A DNA stretch of 64,000 nucleotides. Origin: Sulfurovum sp. UBA12169. GTDB taxonomy: Bacteria; Campylobacterota; Campylobacteria; Campylobacterales; Sulfurovaceae. Positions 34,287 to 42,416 of the stretch are shown here, in pieces (positions within the stretch are counted from its first letter, which is position 1; each line of letters begins with the position of its first letter). Position numbers and translations under genes: made by a program. Location: contig DLUH01000001.1 of the NCBI GenBank assembly GCA_002742845.1, positions 499,291-563,290 of the forward strand, written 5' to 3'. The notes beneath the pieces are model-generated. The model was given only the letters and a program-made list of their open reading frames with translations, ran no database searches and was not told the origin of the DNA.

Positions 34287-34924
34287 GATTTGAACGTTGC
34301 AGGATGCTGTTTGGAGAAGAGGATTTTACAAAACTTCAAGCAGCAAAAATTCTTATTCTGGGTGTAGGGGGCGTAGGAAGCTATGTGCTTGATTGTCTTT
34401 ATCGCAGCGGTGTTCACTCTATCACAATTGTAGATTATGACACTTACGATGAAACCAACCAAAACAGACAAATCGGCTCAGATGCTATCGGTATGCTCAA
34501 AACAGAACGCTTAAAAGATCTCTATCCCGGCATCCAAACGATTCATCAAAAAATGGATATTGCGTGGGTGGAATCTTTCGATTTTGATCCTTATGATCTT
34601 ATCATTGATGCAGCCGATACCACCAAAGTTAAGATAGAAGTAGCCAAAAAATGCTACAAAAAGCTCATTATGTCCCTGGGTTCAGCTAAACGCTTTGAAG
34701 CTTCCAAGATAGAAGTCGCTTCCATCTGGAAAACGCACGGAGATGCACTTGCGCGAAAAATACGCAATGAACTCAAACGTGCCAAATTTGACAGAAACTT
34801 CACCGTCGTTTTTTCTCCGGAAGAGGACAAGTGCAAAGAAAAAGGCTCATGCGTTGCCGTAACAGGTGCATTCGGATTGACAATTTGCTCTGAAGCAATC
34901 AAGAAAATTATCAACAAAGTCTAG
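34283..34924 (+). CDS. ThiF/TcdA-family E1-like ATP-binding enzyme
   Basis: Cytosolic E1-like adenylating enzyme, closest by eye to tRNA threonylcarbamoyladenosine dehydratase TcdA (CsdL). The nucleotide loop GVGGVGSYVLDCLYRSGV starts at residue 27, and DYDTYDETNQNRQ at 51-63 matches the family's ATP-site Arg/Asn motif. The insertion after KRFEASKIEVASIWKTHGDALARKIR also fits TcdA. At 213 residues it is shorter than E. coli TcdA (about 268), lacking the C-terminal membrane helix. I use the ATG at 34283, forming ATGA with the surE stop, rather than a GTG 6 bases earlier. Confidence 0.85.
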   Translation: MRFERCRMLFGEEDFTKLQAAKILILGVGGVGSYVLDCLYRSGVHSITIVDYDTYDETNQNRQIGSDAIGMLKTERLKDLYPGIQTIHQKMDIAWVESFDFDPYDLIIDAADTTKVKIEVAKKCYKKLIMSLGSAKRFEASKIEVASIWKTHGDALARKIRNELKRAKFDRNFTVVFSPEEDKCKEKGSCVAVTGAFGLTICSEAIKKIINKV

Positions 34925-35027
34925 CTTATTGCATCGTGCCTAAACCAAAACATTCCCGGTATCCGGCAGAAAAAGATATCAGACTAAGTAAAAACAGAAA
35001 AAGCAAAAGCAAAAAAGGAGGTAACGC

Positions 35028-35528
35028 ATGATCATCGATAAATTGGAAAATTGGAAATATTATCATTTTGGCCCTGCATGGAAACAGATATTTGAATTTT
35101 TGGACACGTTGTCCCCTCACTCTCCAGAAGGCAAATACACCATCTTAGGTGATGATATCTTTGCAATTGTTATGAGTTATGAGACTCGTGCTCCAGAAGT
35201 ATCGGTTTTCGAATCACATCAAACGTATGTGGACATCCAAACTGTTTTGATAGGAAGCGAGGGGTTTGAATGCTCTTTTAAAGATGATCTTTTGATTGAT
35301 GTTCCTTATGACGCATCCAATGATATTCAATTGTACCAACGAACAGTTCCGGGACAAACACGTATTGATATATATCCGGGGACATTTGTAATGCTTTATC
35401 CCCATGATGCCCATATGGCTGCTTTAATAATCGATAAAAAATCAGAATACACCAAAAAAGTGGTTGTCAAAATAAAAACAGAACTTTTACTTACTTCTTG
35501 TTTTGCATATAAACTACAGTGCCCATAA
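35028..35528 (+). CDS. YhcH/YjgK/YiaL (EbgC) family protein
   Basis: DUF386 cupin-type protein of 166 residues, related to the beta subunit of evolved beta-galactosidase and to sugar anomerase-like proteins. The family pattern is visible: MSYETR, FESHQTYVDIQTVLIGSEGF (51-79) and GTFVMLYPHDAHMA, which carries the metal-binding His. The ATG follows AAAGGAGG, an ideal ribosome site. The last 20 residues (LLLTSCFAYKLQCP) look unrelated to the family. The role is probably sugar-epimer handling, unproven. A terminator follows 7 bases after the stop. Confidence 0.8.
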   Translation: MIIDKLENWKYYHFGPAWKQIFEFLDTLSPHSPEGKYTILGDDIFAIVMSYETRAPEVSVFESHQTYVDIQTVLIGSEGFECSFKDDLLIDVPYDASNDIQLYQRTVPGQTRIDIYPGTFVMLYPHDAHMAALIIDKKSEYTKKVVVKIKTELLLTSCFAYKLQCP

Positions 35529-35534
35529 ACGTCG

Positions 35535-35571
35535 ATCGGTAAGCGGATCTCGGAAGAGACTCCTTACCGAT
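35535..35571 (+). terminator. Terminator after the YhcH-family gene
   Basis: ATCGGTAAG (35535-35543) pairs with CTTACCGAT (35563-35571). Inside, GGA-TCTC-GGAA-GAGA-CTCC extends it to a long interrupted stem capped by GGAA. On plus it is followed by AGTCTATTTTTT. It lies between convergent genes and may also serve mscL on minus. Confidence 0.75.
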
Positions 35572-35574
35572 AGT

Positions 35575-35979
35575 CTATTTTTTAAGAAGGTCTCTTATCT
35601 CTGTAAGCAAAACCTCTTGAGCAGGTGCTTGCAGCGCTGCCTCTACCGGCGGCTCTTTAAGTTTGTTGTATGCCTTAATAAACATAAAGACAACAAATCC
35701 AAGAATCACAAACGAAATAATATCATTAATAAATATACCAAATTTGATAGCCGGAGCTCCCGCTTTATCCAAAGCCTCTATCGTAGCATATTCTTTACCG
35801 TCCAGCGCAATAAACAGTTGGGAAAAATCTACTTTACCCATCAGCATGCCCACCGGAGGCATAATAACATTATCCACCATCGATTTGACTACTGTGGCAA
35901 ACGCGCCCCCGAACATAAACCCGATCGCCATATCAACCATATTTCCCTGAATAAGAAACTTTTTGAACTCTTGAAACAT
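35575..35979 (-). CDS. mscL: Large-conductance mechanosensitive channel MscL
   Basis: Inner-membrane pentameric channel that opens under hypo-osmotic tension. TM1 (about 14-46) contains GNMVDMAIGFMFGGAFATVVKSMVDNVIMPPVG, the gate and pore signature; the periplasmic loop follows, then TM2 (about 77-102, FGIFINDIISFVILGFVVFMFIK) and a cytosolic helix PAPAQEVLLTEIRDLLKK. The length of 134 residues is typical. It is convergent with the YhcH-family gene. Confidence 0.95.
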   Translation of the reverse strand: MFQEFKKFLIQGNMVDMAIGFMFGGAFATVVKSMVDNVIMPPVGMLMGKVDFSQLFIALDGKEYATIEALDKAGAPAIKFGIFINDIISFVILGFVVFMFIKAYNKLKEPPVEAALQAPAQEVLLTEIRDLLKK

Positions 35980-36017
35980 TATCGTACCTCCTTTTAAAAA
36001 ATAATACTATTTTTTGC

Positions 36018-39000
36018 TTAAACGTTATTTTCTAGATTTTTATTTCTTGCTGCCAAAAGCGTAAGAACAAACAATCCCGTGATTGCATAATATACCCACA
36101 TAGGAATCGGCACAGGATCACCCGCTGCATAGGAGTGCAATCCTGAAAGGTAATAGTTTACTCCAAAATAGGTCATCAATACTGTGCTGTAAGCCCATGT
36201 CGCAACAACATTGTAAAGAAAAATTGATCTGAGTGCGGGGATAAATCTCATATGCAAAACTGCCGCATAAATAAGAATAGTCACCGCTGCCCATGTCTCT
36301 TTTGGATCCCATCCCCAGTAGCGTCCCCAACTTTCGTTTGCCCAGACACCGCCAAGGAAATTTCCTATTGTAAGCAAGAAAAGTCCTACGATCAATGCCA
36401 TTTCTGACAGATTGGTCAATTCTTTAATAGAGCGGTCGATGTTTTTATGCCCGCCCTCTCCTCTAACAATAAAAAGAATAAGTACCAGCAAAGACAAGAT
36501 AGAACCCAATCCCAAGAAACCGTCACCGGAAATAATTGTTGCTACATGAATCATCAACCAGTACGATTTCAATACAGGCACAAGATTGGTGATCTCAGGA
36601 TTGATAAAACTCATATGTGCCACCCCCATAGTGATACCTGCCAAAAGTGCCGTACCTGCTAAAGCAAAAGGAGAATGTCTGGCCAGCAAGATTCCGGCCA
36701 AAGCGGTGGAGGCTGCGATAAACACGATAGACTCATAAGCATTTGACCACGGGGCATGTCCCGCGATATACCAACGGATACCCAAACCAATCATATGCAT
36801 TATAAAGCCAAAAACAAAGATACCCAATGCCCCGCGCATAATCCATTTCATAGAAAATGTCGGCTTAAGAACATGAATAAAGGCAAACACCAGCATCGCT
36901 AGACCCACCAAAAGATACAAGGGTACCAATTTGCCAAACAAGCCGAGTTTATTGTAGGCAATCTCCATATCAATGTGCCGTTCGCTTGGAAGTACGGCTG
37001 CGCCATAGGTTTTTTGATACTTTACTATTCCTTTTAGAGCTAAATCCGCATTTGTCCAGCTGCCTGTTTTTAACCCTTCTGCTACCGATTGAAAATAAGC
37101 CGAAACGCTTAGTGTCACCAAATCGCGTGTTTTTGATTCAAACGTCTTAATGGCCTCAAGCGGTGCAGCCCACTTGTTATTTACGTCATCCGCTTGGGGA
37201 TAAATGCGCAATATAGTCCCTTGATAAACCATATATGAGACATTTACCCTCTCGTCTATCTTTATAAGCTCTTTGTCGTAAGTGCTTTGGTCTAAAGGTT
37301 TTTTACGGTTTGCATCACTCACTGCATCATAAATCTTATAGCTGTTATCTTCCTTACTGAAGAAATCGGAAAATTGAGCAAACTTCGCATCTTCGGGCAG
37401 GCCGAGTGTCAAAGCTATTTTCTTGTGTCCGATCTTAATCATTGGCACATTTTGATACACTTCGGGCTGCGTGATCATTCCCAACAGTACTTGCATAGGC
37501 TCCAAACCAAACATTGCACTTTTGCCTGTAATTTTTGCCACTACTTCATGTGCTACAGTATCCAAGGGCTTCATGCGCCCCATATAATCTTGCACCGCAA
37601 GTTTTCCCATTTTTTGAGCATGATCACTATCGTATGCCGATATTGCCTCTTTCACTGCAGGATCTACTTCCGGTTCTTTGGCATGAAGATCTGCGGCATT
37701 AAAAATCATCAACGCCAACAAGATTGAAACTGCAGCCCCCTGTAGTTTGCGTGCCCCCTTAAGCAATTTTTGAAACCTTCCGTTCGACAAAAATAAACTC
37801 CAAACCATTCCCAATGTCATCAGAAAATATCCCACATAGGTAGGAAGCGTGCCGGGATCATGGTTCACAGAAAGAATGGTTCCTTTTTCATCCATATCGT
37901 AAGAAGATTGAAAAAAACGATAATTTCTGTGATCAAGAATATGATTCATGTAGATTTTATATGGCATCGTAAGATTTTGTTCTTTATCTATAAGCACAAC
38001 ATCACTTGCATACGATGAAGGGGTCATAGAGCCCGGGTAACGTTCCAATGTAAACTTTTCAAGCTTAACGGCAAACGGTACTTCTATGGTTTTTGCTCCG
38101 ATGCGCAAATCAAGACGCACCCCGTCAATCTCTATCGTATTTAATTCCCCTGGTTGTCCGCTCATTGGCTTGCATACAATCTCCCTGCTTTGATCACCCG
38201 CACTCACTTTTAGTTCAATATATTCAGGTTTTCCCGATTCTGTTTTGAGACTGCTTGAAACGGTTTCAAGTTTTGATTTTTCATGAATAGATTTTAAAAC
38301 TATTGCGTTGCTTCCGAAACGATAAAGTATTCTTTGTGTAAAATTATGATCGCCTGCATCAATTTCACCGGAACTTTTGTCATCCATCTTAAGAAAAGAC
38401 ATGGCAAAAGGAAAATTAACCTTAAATCCGTCTTCGGCTTCTTTGATCAGAAATGTGGGTTTATCGGTTTGCGAAGAGGTAGCATATCCGATATAAAATG
38501 GGCCAAAATCTTTCAAATCGCCTTTGCTGAAATAGTATGTTTTTCCCTGTTCGTCTGTAGAAACTTTTAATTCTAAAATCGTTTTGCCTTCAGGGTCAGG
38601 AGCCACTTTGTGCTCTATCGTGGGTAAATATTTCAAAAGAGAGAGATGTATTTTTTTGCCGCCCACATCAAGATCTTCTTCTAGGCTGTTTTGGGTCATT
38701 GTAGAAAAATAAAGCGGTTTTTCAAGAGAGACGCTTTTGCCCTCAAACGTAGCTACAGCCTCAAGTATCTTTTCATCGGAAACCATCATGTTGACACTTT
38801 GTCCTTCACGAATATGCATAATACCCTCATACCCGACATAACGTGTAATAAGTGCGCCGATGGCAATGACAAAAAATGAAAAGTGGAAAAGAAAGACTGC
38901 CAGGTTTTTTTTGTATGTCTTGTATTTAAAAATATTGTATACTAAAATCGCGGTGAAATAGGCTAAAAAAAGTTCAAACCATTTCGTTTTATAAATCAAT

Positions 39001-39113
39001 GCCTTTACCGTCAGCGTTCCATAGTCATTCTCTATAAACGTAGCAGCTCCAATTATAAAACCAAATACAAACAGCATTAATACAGCCATTTTCATCGAAA
39101 AAATATACCTCAT
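36018..39113 (-). CDS. ccsBA: Fused cytochrome c biogenesis protein CcsBA (ResB-ResC)
   Basis: System II cytochrome c synthetase that exports haem and ligates it to CxxCH motifs on the periplasmic side. It is a single 1031-residue chain, as in H. pylori and Wolinella: the N-terminal ResB/CcsB part has TM segments near 8-27, 44-60, 68-90 and about 425-445 with a large periplasmic domain between; the C-terminal CcsA part has about eight TM segments and the WWD-type signature WGRYWGWDPKETW at about 928-940, with haem-ligand histidines in nearby helices. It is needed for the cytochromes at 6809, 8120 and 49808. A -10 box lies 40 bases upstream. Confidence 0.95.
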   Translation of the reverse strand: MRYIFSMKMAVLMLFVFGFIIGAATFIENDYGTLTVKALIYKTKWFELFLAYFTAILVYNIFKYKTYKKNLAVFLFHFSFFVIAIGALITRYVGYEGIMHIREGQSVNMMVSDEKILEAVATFEGKSVSLEKPLYFSTMTQNSLEEDLDVGGKKIHLSLLKYLPTIEHKVAPDPEGKTILELKVSTDEQGKTYYFSKGDLKDFGPFYIGYATSSQTDKPTFLIKEAEDGFKVNFPFAMSFLKMDDKSSGEIDAGDHNFTQRILYRFGSNAIVLKSIHEKSKLETVSSSLKTESGKPEYIELKVSAGDQSREIVCKPMSGQPGELNTIEIDGVRLDLRIGAKTIEVPFAVKLEKFTLERYPGSMTPSSYASDVVLIDKEQNLTMPYKIYMNHILDHRNYRFFQSSYDMDEKGTILSVNHDPGTLPTYVGYFLMTLGMVWSLFLSNGRFQKLLKGARKLQGAAVSILLALMIFNAADLHAKEPEVDPAVKEAISAYDSDHAQKMGKLAVQDYMGRMKPLDTVAHEVVAKITGKSAMFGLEPMQVLLGMITQPEVYQNVPMIKIGHKKIALTLGLPEDAKFAQFSDFFSKEDNSYKIYDAVSDANRKKPLDQSTYDKELIKIDERVNVSYMVYQGTILRIYPQADDVNNKWAAPLEAIKTFESKTRDLVTLSVSAYFQSVAEGLKTGSWTNADLALKGIVKYQKTYGAAVLPSERHIDMEIAYNKLGLFGKLVPLYLLVGLAMLVFAFIHVLKPTFSMKWIMRGALGIFVFGFIMHMIGLGIRWYIAGHAPWSNAYESIVFIAASTALAGILLARHSPFALAGTALLAGITMGVAHMSFINPEITNLVPVLKSYWLMIHVATIISGDGFLGLGSILSLLVLILFIVRGEGGHKNIDRSIKELTNLSEMALIVGLFLLTIGNFLGGVWANESWGRYWGWDPKETWAAVTILIYAAVLHMRFIPALRSIFLYNVVATWAYSTVLMTYFGVNYYLSGLHSYAAGDPVPIPMWVYYAITGLFVLTLLAARNKNLENNV

Positions 39114-39152
39114 ATTTTAAAAACCTTTTATATTAGAATGAATTAAGCCCGA

Positions 39153-39158
39153 ATTATA
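39153..39158 (-). promoter_or_regulatory. -10 promoter element of ccsBA
   Basis: On the minus strand this reads TATAAT in the context TTAGCTATAATTCGG, 40 bases before the ccsBA start. No clear -35 element is seen. It lies in the 105-base spacer behind polA. Confidence 0.45.
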
Positions 39159-39218
39159 GCTAAGCTTTGTTAACAGTGTATTAAGATAAATTATTTTACA
39201 TTATCATCACAGAGGGCA

Positions 39219-41918
39219 CTACTTTAACTCTCCCCAGCTGTCTCCCATGCTCACCGAGCAGACTAACGGCACATTGAGTTTTAAAATATGTTCCATCACA
39301 TACGTAAACCGTTTGGATAGCGATTCTGCGATCTCTTCTTTGATCTCAAAGATCAGTTCATCGTGTATCTGTAAAAGCATCGATGCATCCAAATTCTCTT
39401 CAAGAATCATCGCATCTATATGATTCATCGAAAGCTTAATAAGGTCCGCTGCCGATCCCTGAAAAACCGTATTGACCGATTCTCTCAAAAATGCGGCTTT
39501 TTGCATAGCGTTGGCATTTTCATAGTCAAACAGTCTTCTTCTGCCCAGTATCGTCTCTACGTATCCATCAATTTTGACACGCTCCTGTATCTCCTCCAGA
39601 AATCTTTTTACCGTAGGAAAAGAGGCGAAATAACTGCGTATAATCTCTTTGGCCTCCACCGGTGTAATTCCTATATCCTCGGCAAGTTTACGCTGCCCCA
39701 TGCCATAAAGCAAACCAAAATTCACTGATTTTGCTACGTTACGTTTGGATTTTGCTTCTGCCTCCCCGAACAATCTAGCCGCCGTAGCCAAATGAATGTC
39801 TTCCTGATTCACGAATGCATCGCTTAGCGCCTTGTCTCCGGAAAAATGCGCAAGCAGTCTCAACTCTATTTGGGAATAATCGATACTCACAAGTTTATAC
39901 CCTTCCTTGGCCACAAAAGCTTGCCGCACAGATCTTCCAAGCTCAGAGCGTACAGGAATATTTTGCAAGTTCGGTTCTTTTGAACTTAACCGCCCTGTAG
40001 CTGTTCCGGTCTGGATAAAAGAAGTATAGATGCGATGATCTTTGTCTTCTTCTGCCAATTTCAACAAGGGATCAACATAAGTGGAAAGCATTTTTTGGTA
40101 TTCACGGTAAACAAGAAGTTTAGAAATAATCGGATGTTCGTCTTTTAGAGTTTGAAGAACGGCTTCATTGGTGCTGTACCCTGTTTTTGTTTTTTTAACG
40201 CCTTTGAGTCCTAATTTTTGAAAAAGTATATTTCCTAGTTGCTGGGTGGATTTGATATTAAATTCGCTTTCTGCCAATGCATAGATCTCCCCGGTTAAAT
40301 GCTCCAAATCCAAACGTAAACTCTTTTGAAGACTCATTAGATGCCGGATATTGACTTTAATTCCTGCCCGCTCCATGCGCGCAAGCACATTGATAAAAGG
40401 ATATTCTACATTTTTTGCTTCCTCTAATAAAGATATCAAGCCGCCCAATTCCATTCGTTTTTTAAGTGAAAAATAAAGCAGATAGGTCATCCATGCATCT
40501 TCGGCGGCATAAAAAGCAGCTTCCCCGATATGTACGGAAGAAAAATTTTCTCCTTTTTTAACCATCTCTTTAAAAGGCTTCATTTTATAGTTGAAAAACC
40601 TCTCCGCCAGAGCATCAAGCCCGACTTTAGCTTCAGGGTTATTCAGCCATGCCATAATCATCGTATCCGCAAAAGGTGTAATTTCAGAAAAACCATACTG
40701 ATTGTAAAGCAAAGAAAAATCAAATTTAAGATTTTGTCCTATTGTCTTGTGTGTTAAAAGCTTTTTGAGCACCCTTAAAGCATCCTGGATATCTACTTGC
40801 GATTCTATACCGAGATAAGCATGGCCAACCGGCACATAGTACGCTTTGTTTTCCGAAACACAAAAACTAAATCCAACCATTTTTGCGCTTTTAGTGTCCA
40901 GACCCGTTGTTTCTGTGTCAAATGCAATGATCGCATCCTCATCCAAATTATCAACTACTGCCTCCAGTTTCTCTTTGGTATCGAGCGTTACAGCCCCGAA
41001 AGACAAAGAAGAATATTTTTTTTGAGGGATTGGAACCGGGCACCCCCGTTCGCCTTCTCTTAGCTCTGATTTTCTGATCGCCTGTTTCATTTCATATTTT
41101 TCGAACTGGTCAATCAGGCACGAAAGATAGTTCCTGTCCTCAAAAACAAAATTCTGCAGATCGACCTCCTCAAAAACATCCGTTCGCATCCTCACAAGTT
41201 TTCTCGATAAAAAGGCTTTTTCTTTTCCTTCCAGCAGCAGCTTTTGAATGCGCGGCGTGCCGCAATTTTCGATATCTGCATAAATCGCTTCAAGGGTATG
41301 ATATTGGTTGATCAGCTGGCTTGCTCCTTTTTGTCCTATCCCTTTGACGCCGGGCACATTGTCAGACGAATCTCCCAAAAGTGCTTGAAAGTCAACAAAA
41401 TCACGCGGATTTACCCCAAACTTTTCGATACATCCTGCCTCATCAATCTCTTTTTTCTTTACTGAATCAACCATCACGACACGTCCGTCGTCAATCAGCT
41501 GGTATAAGTCTTTATCATGTGAAACGATGCGGACTTTCATGCCTTTTTCTTTAGCAAATTTTGTGACAGTGGCGATCACATCATCTGCCTCGAAACCATC
41601 CCTTGTAAGGTTTGCAAAACCCATCTGCTCTATCCACTCAATAGCCACAGGAAGTTGCTTGAGGAGATCTTCCGGAGGAGGCTCGCGGTGCGCCTTATAT
41701 TCCCCGTAAAGGTCGCTTCTGAATGTCTTCGTTTTGCTGTCAAGCGCAAAAACCAAATACTCCGTGCTGTGTTCACGATGCAGCGAATCAATCAAATTGA
41801 TAAATCCGGTCAATAGGCCTGTAGGGAAACCTTCTGAATTACGCAAAGGAGGAAGCGCATAGTAAGACCGAAAAAAGAAGCCAAAAGTGTCAATGATCGT
41901 GATTGTTTTCAATAGCAT
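39219..41918 (-). CDS. polA: DNA polymerase I
   Basis: Repair and Okazaki-fragment polymerase. The 5'-3' exonuclease domain is at about 1-290 (IIDTFGFFFRSYYA, FEADDVIATVTKFA, GDSSDNVPGVKGIG), the 3'-5' exonuclease-like domain at about 305-500, and the polymerase domain at about 510-899 (motif A SIDYSQIELRLLAHFSGD, motif B RNVAKSVNFGLLYGMG, motif C QIHDELIFEI). The proofreading residues appear intact: FDTETTGLD, then QNLKFDFSLL and a YxxxD in YAAEDAWMT. The length is 899 residues. It is divergent from the small membrane protein at 42036. Confidence 0.96.
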   Translation of the reverse strand: MLLKTITIIDTFGFFFRSYYALPPLRNSEGFPTGLLTGFINLIDSLHREHSTEYLVFALDSKTKTFRSDLYGEYKAHREPPPEDLLKQLPVAIEWIEQMGFANLTRDGFEADDVIATVTKFAKEKGMKVRIVSHDKDLYQLIDDGRVVMVDSVKKKEIDEAGCIEKFGVNPRDFVDFQALLGDSSDNVPGVKGIGQKGASQLINQYHTLEAIYADIENCGTPRIQKLLLEGKEKAFLSRKLVRMRTDVFEEVDLQNFVFEDRNYLSCLIDQFEKYEMKQAIRKSELREGERGCPVPIPQKKYSSLSFGAVTLDTKEKLEAVVDNLDEDAIIAFDTETTGLDTKSAKMVGFSFCVSENKAYYVPVGHAYLGIESQVDIQDALRVLKKLLTHKTIGQNLKFDFSLLYNQYGFSEITPFADTMIMAWLNNPEAKVGLDALAERFFNYKMKPFKEMVKKGENFSSVHIGEAAFYAAEDAWMTYLLYFSLKKRMELGGLISLLEEAKNVEYPFINVLARMERAGIKVNIRHLMSLQKSLRLDLEHLTGEIYALAESEFNIKSTQQLGNILFQKLGLKGVKKTKTGYSTNEAVLQTLKDEHPIISKLLVYREYQKMLSTYVDPLLKLAEEDKDHRIYTSFIQTGTATGRLSSKEPNLQNIPVRSELGRSVRQAFVAKEGYKLVSIDYSQIELRLLAHFSGDKALSDAFVNQEDIHLATAARLFGEAEAKSKRNVAKSVNFGLLYGMGQRKLAEDIGITPVEAKEIIRSYFASFPTVKRFLEEIQERVKIDGYVETILGRRRLFDYENANAMQKAAFLRESVNTVFQGSAADLIKLSMNHIDAMILEENLDASMLLQIHDELIFEIKEEIAESLSKRFTYVMEHILKLNVPLVCSVSMGDSWGELK

Positions 41919-42000
41919 ACCTCATATTTTTTTTATTTTAGCCTATTCTTTGTTAGAGATGGCATGTTTTTAATTTAAAAAATTTTAAGCTATTAATCAA

Positions 42001-42006
42001 TATAAT
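42001..42006 (+). promoter_or_regulatory. -10 promoter element of the 118-residue membrane protein gene
   Basis: TATAAT on plus within an A/T-rich track, 29 bases before the ATG at 42036. The ribosome site downstream is the unusual homopolymeric run AGGGGGGGG. Confidence 0.45.
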
Positions 42007-42035
42007 TAAAAAATATTAAAATTAGGGGGGGGACA

Positions 42036-42392
42036 ATGGATACTCATATATTAACCCACAATGATTTGGAACACAAAACTAAAACATTAAAAAAACGTAA
42101 AGAAATAAGACACTTCTTGCGCCAAGAAGTAGACCTTTCCAATACCCCGGTTTTTTTGCCTGAAGGGTGGGAGATGCCTTTACTGGGTATTTATATCATT
42201 TTTTTACCCTATATCGCAGGCGTTCTTTTCGTTTTTTTCTCTGTAGCAAATATGGATTATAAAACTTTTTCATCACTCAACGATAATTTATTTTTTATCA
42301 TGAGCTGGCTGGTCGGCTATGAAATTATCGCGGCCTCAATTCTTCTTCTGATCGCTAAAAGTGCTATTTTGTTTCATCTCAAAAATAGTTAA
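42036..42392 (+). CDS. Two-TM membrane protein, unknown function
   Basis: A 118-residue protein, family not recognised. The N-terminal 50 residues are polar and basic (HKTKTLKKRKEIRHFLRQEVD), followed by VFLPEGWEMP and two TM helices at about 50-69 and 86-110 with a short loop between. The start is supported by a run of eight G four bases before the ATG and a TATAAT upstream. It stands alone between polA (divergent) and uvrA (convergent, 24 bases between stops). Confidence 0.65.
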   Translation: MDTHILTHNDLEHKTKTLKKRKEIRHFLRQEVDLSNTPVFLPEGWEMPLLGIYIIFLPYIAGVLFVFFSVANMDYKTFSSLNDNLFFIMSWLVGYEIIAASILLLIAKSAILFHLKNS

Positions 42393-42416
42393 AAAAAAGA
42401 TAAAATACTCTATTTA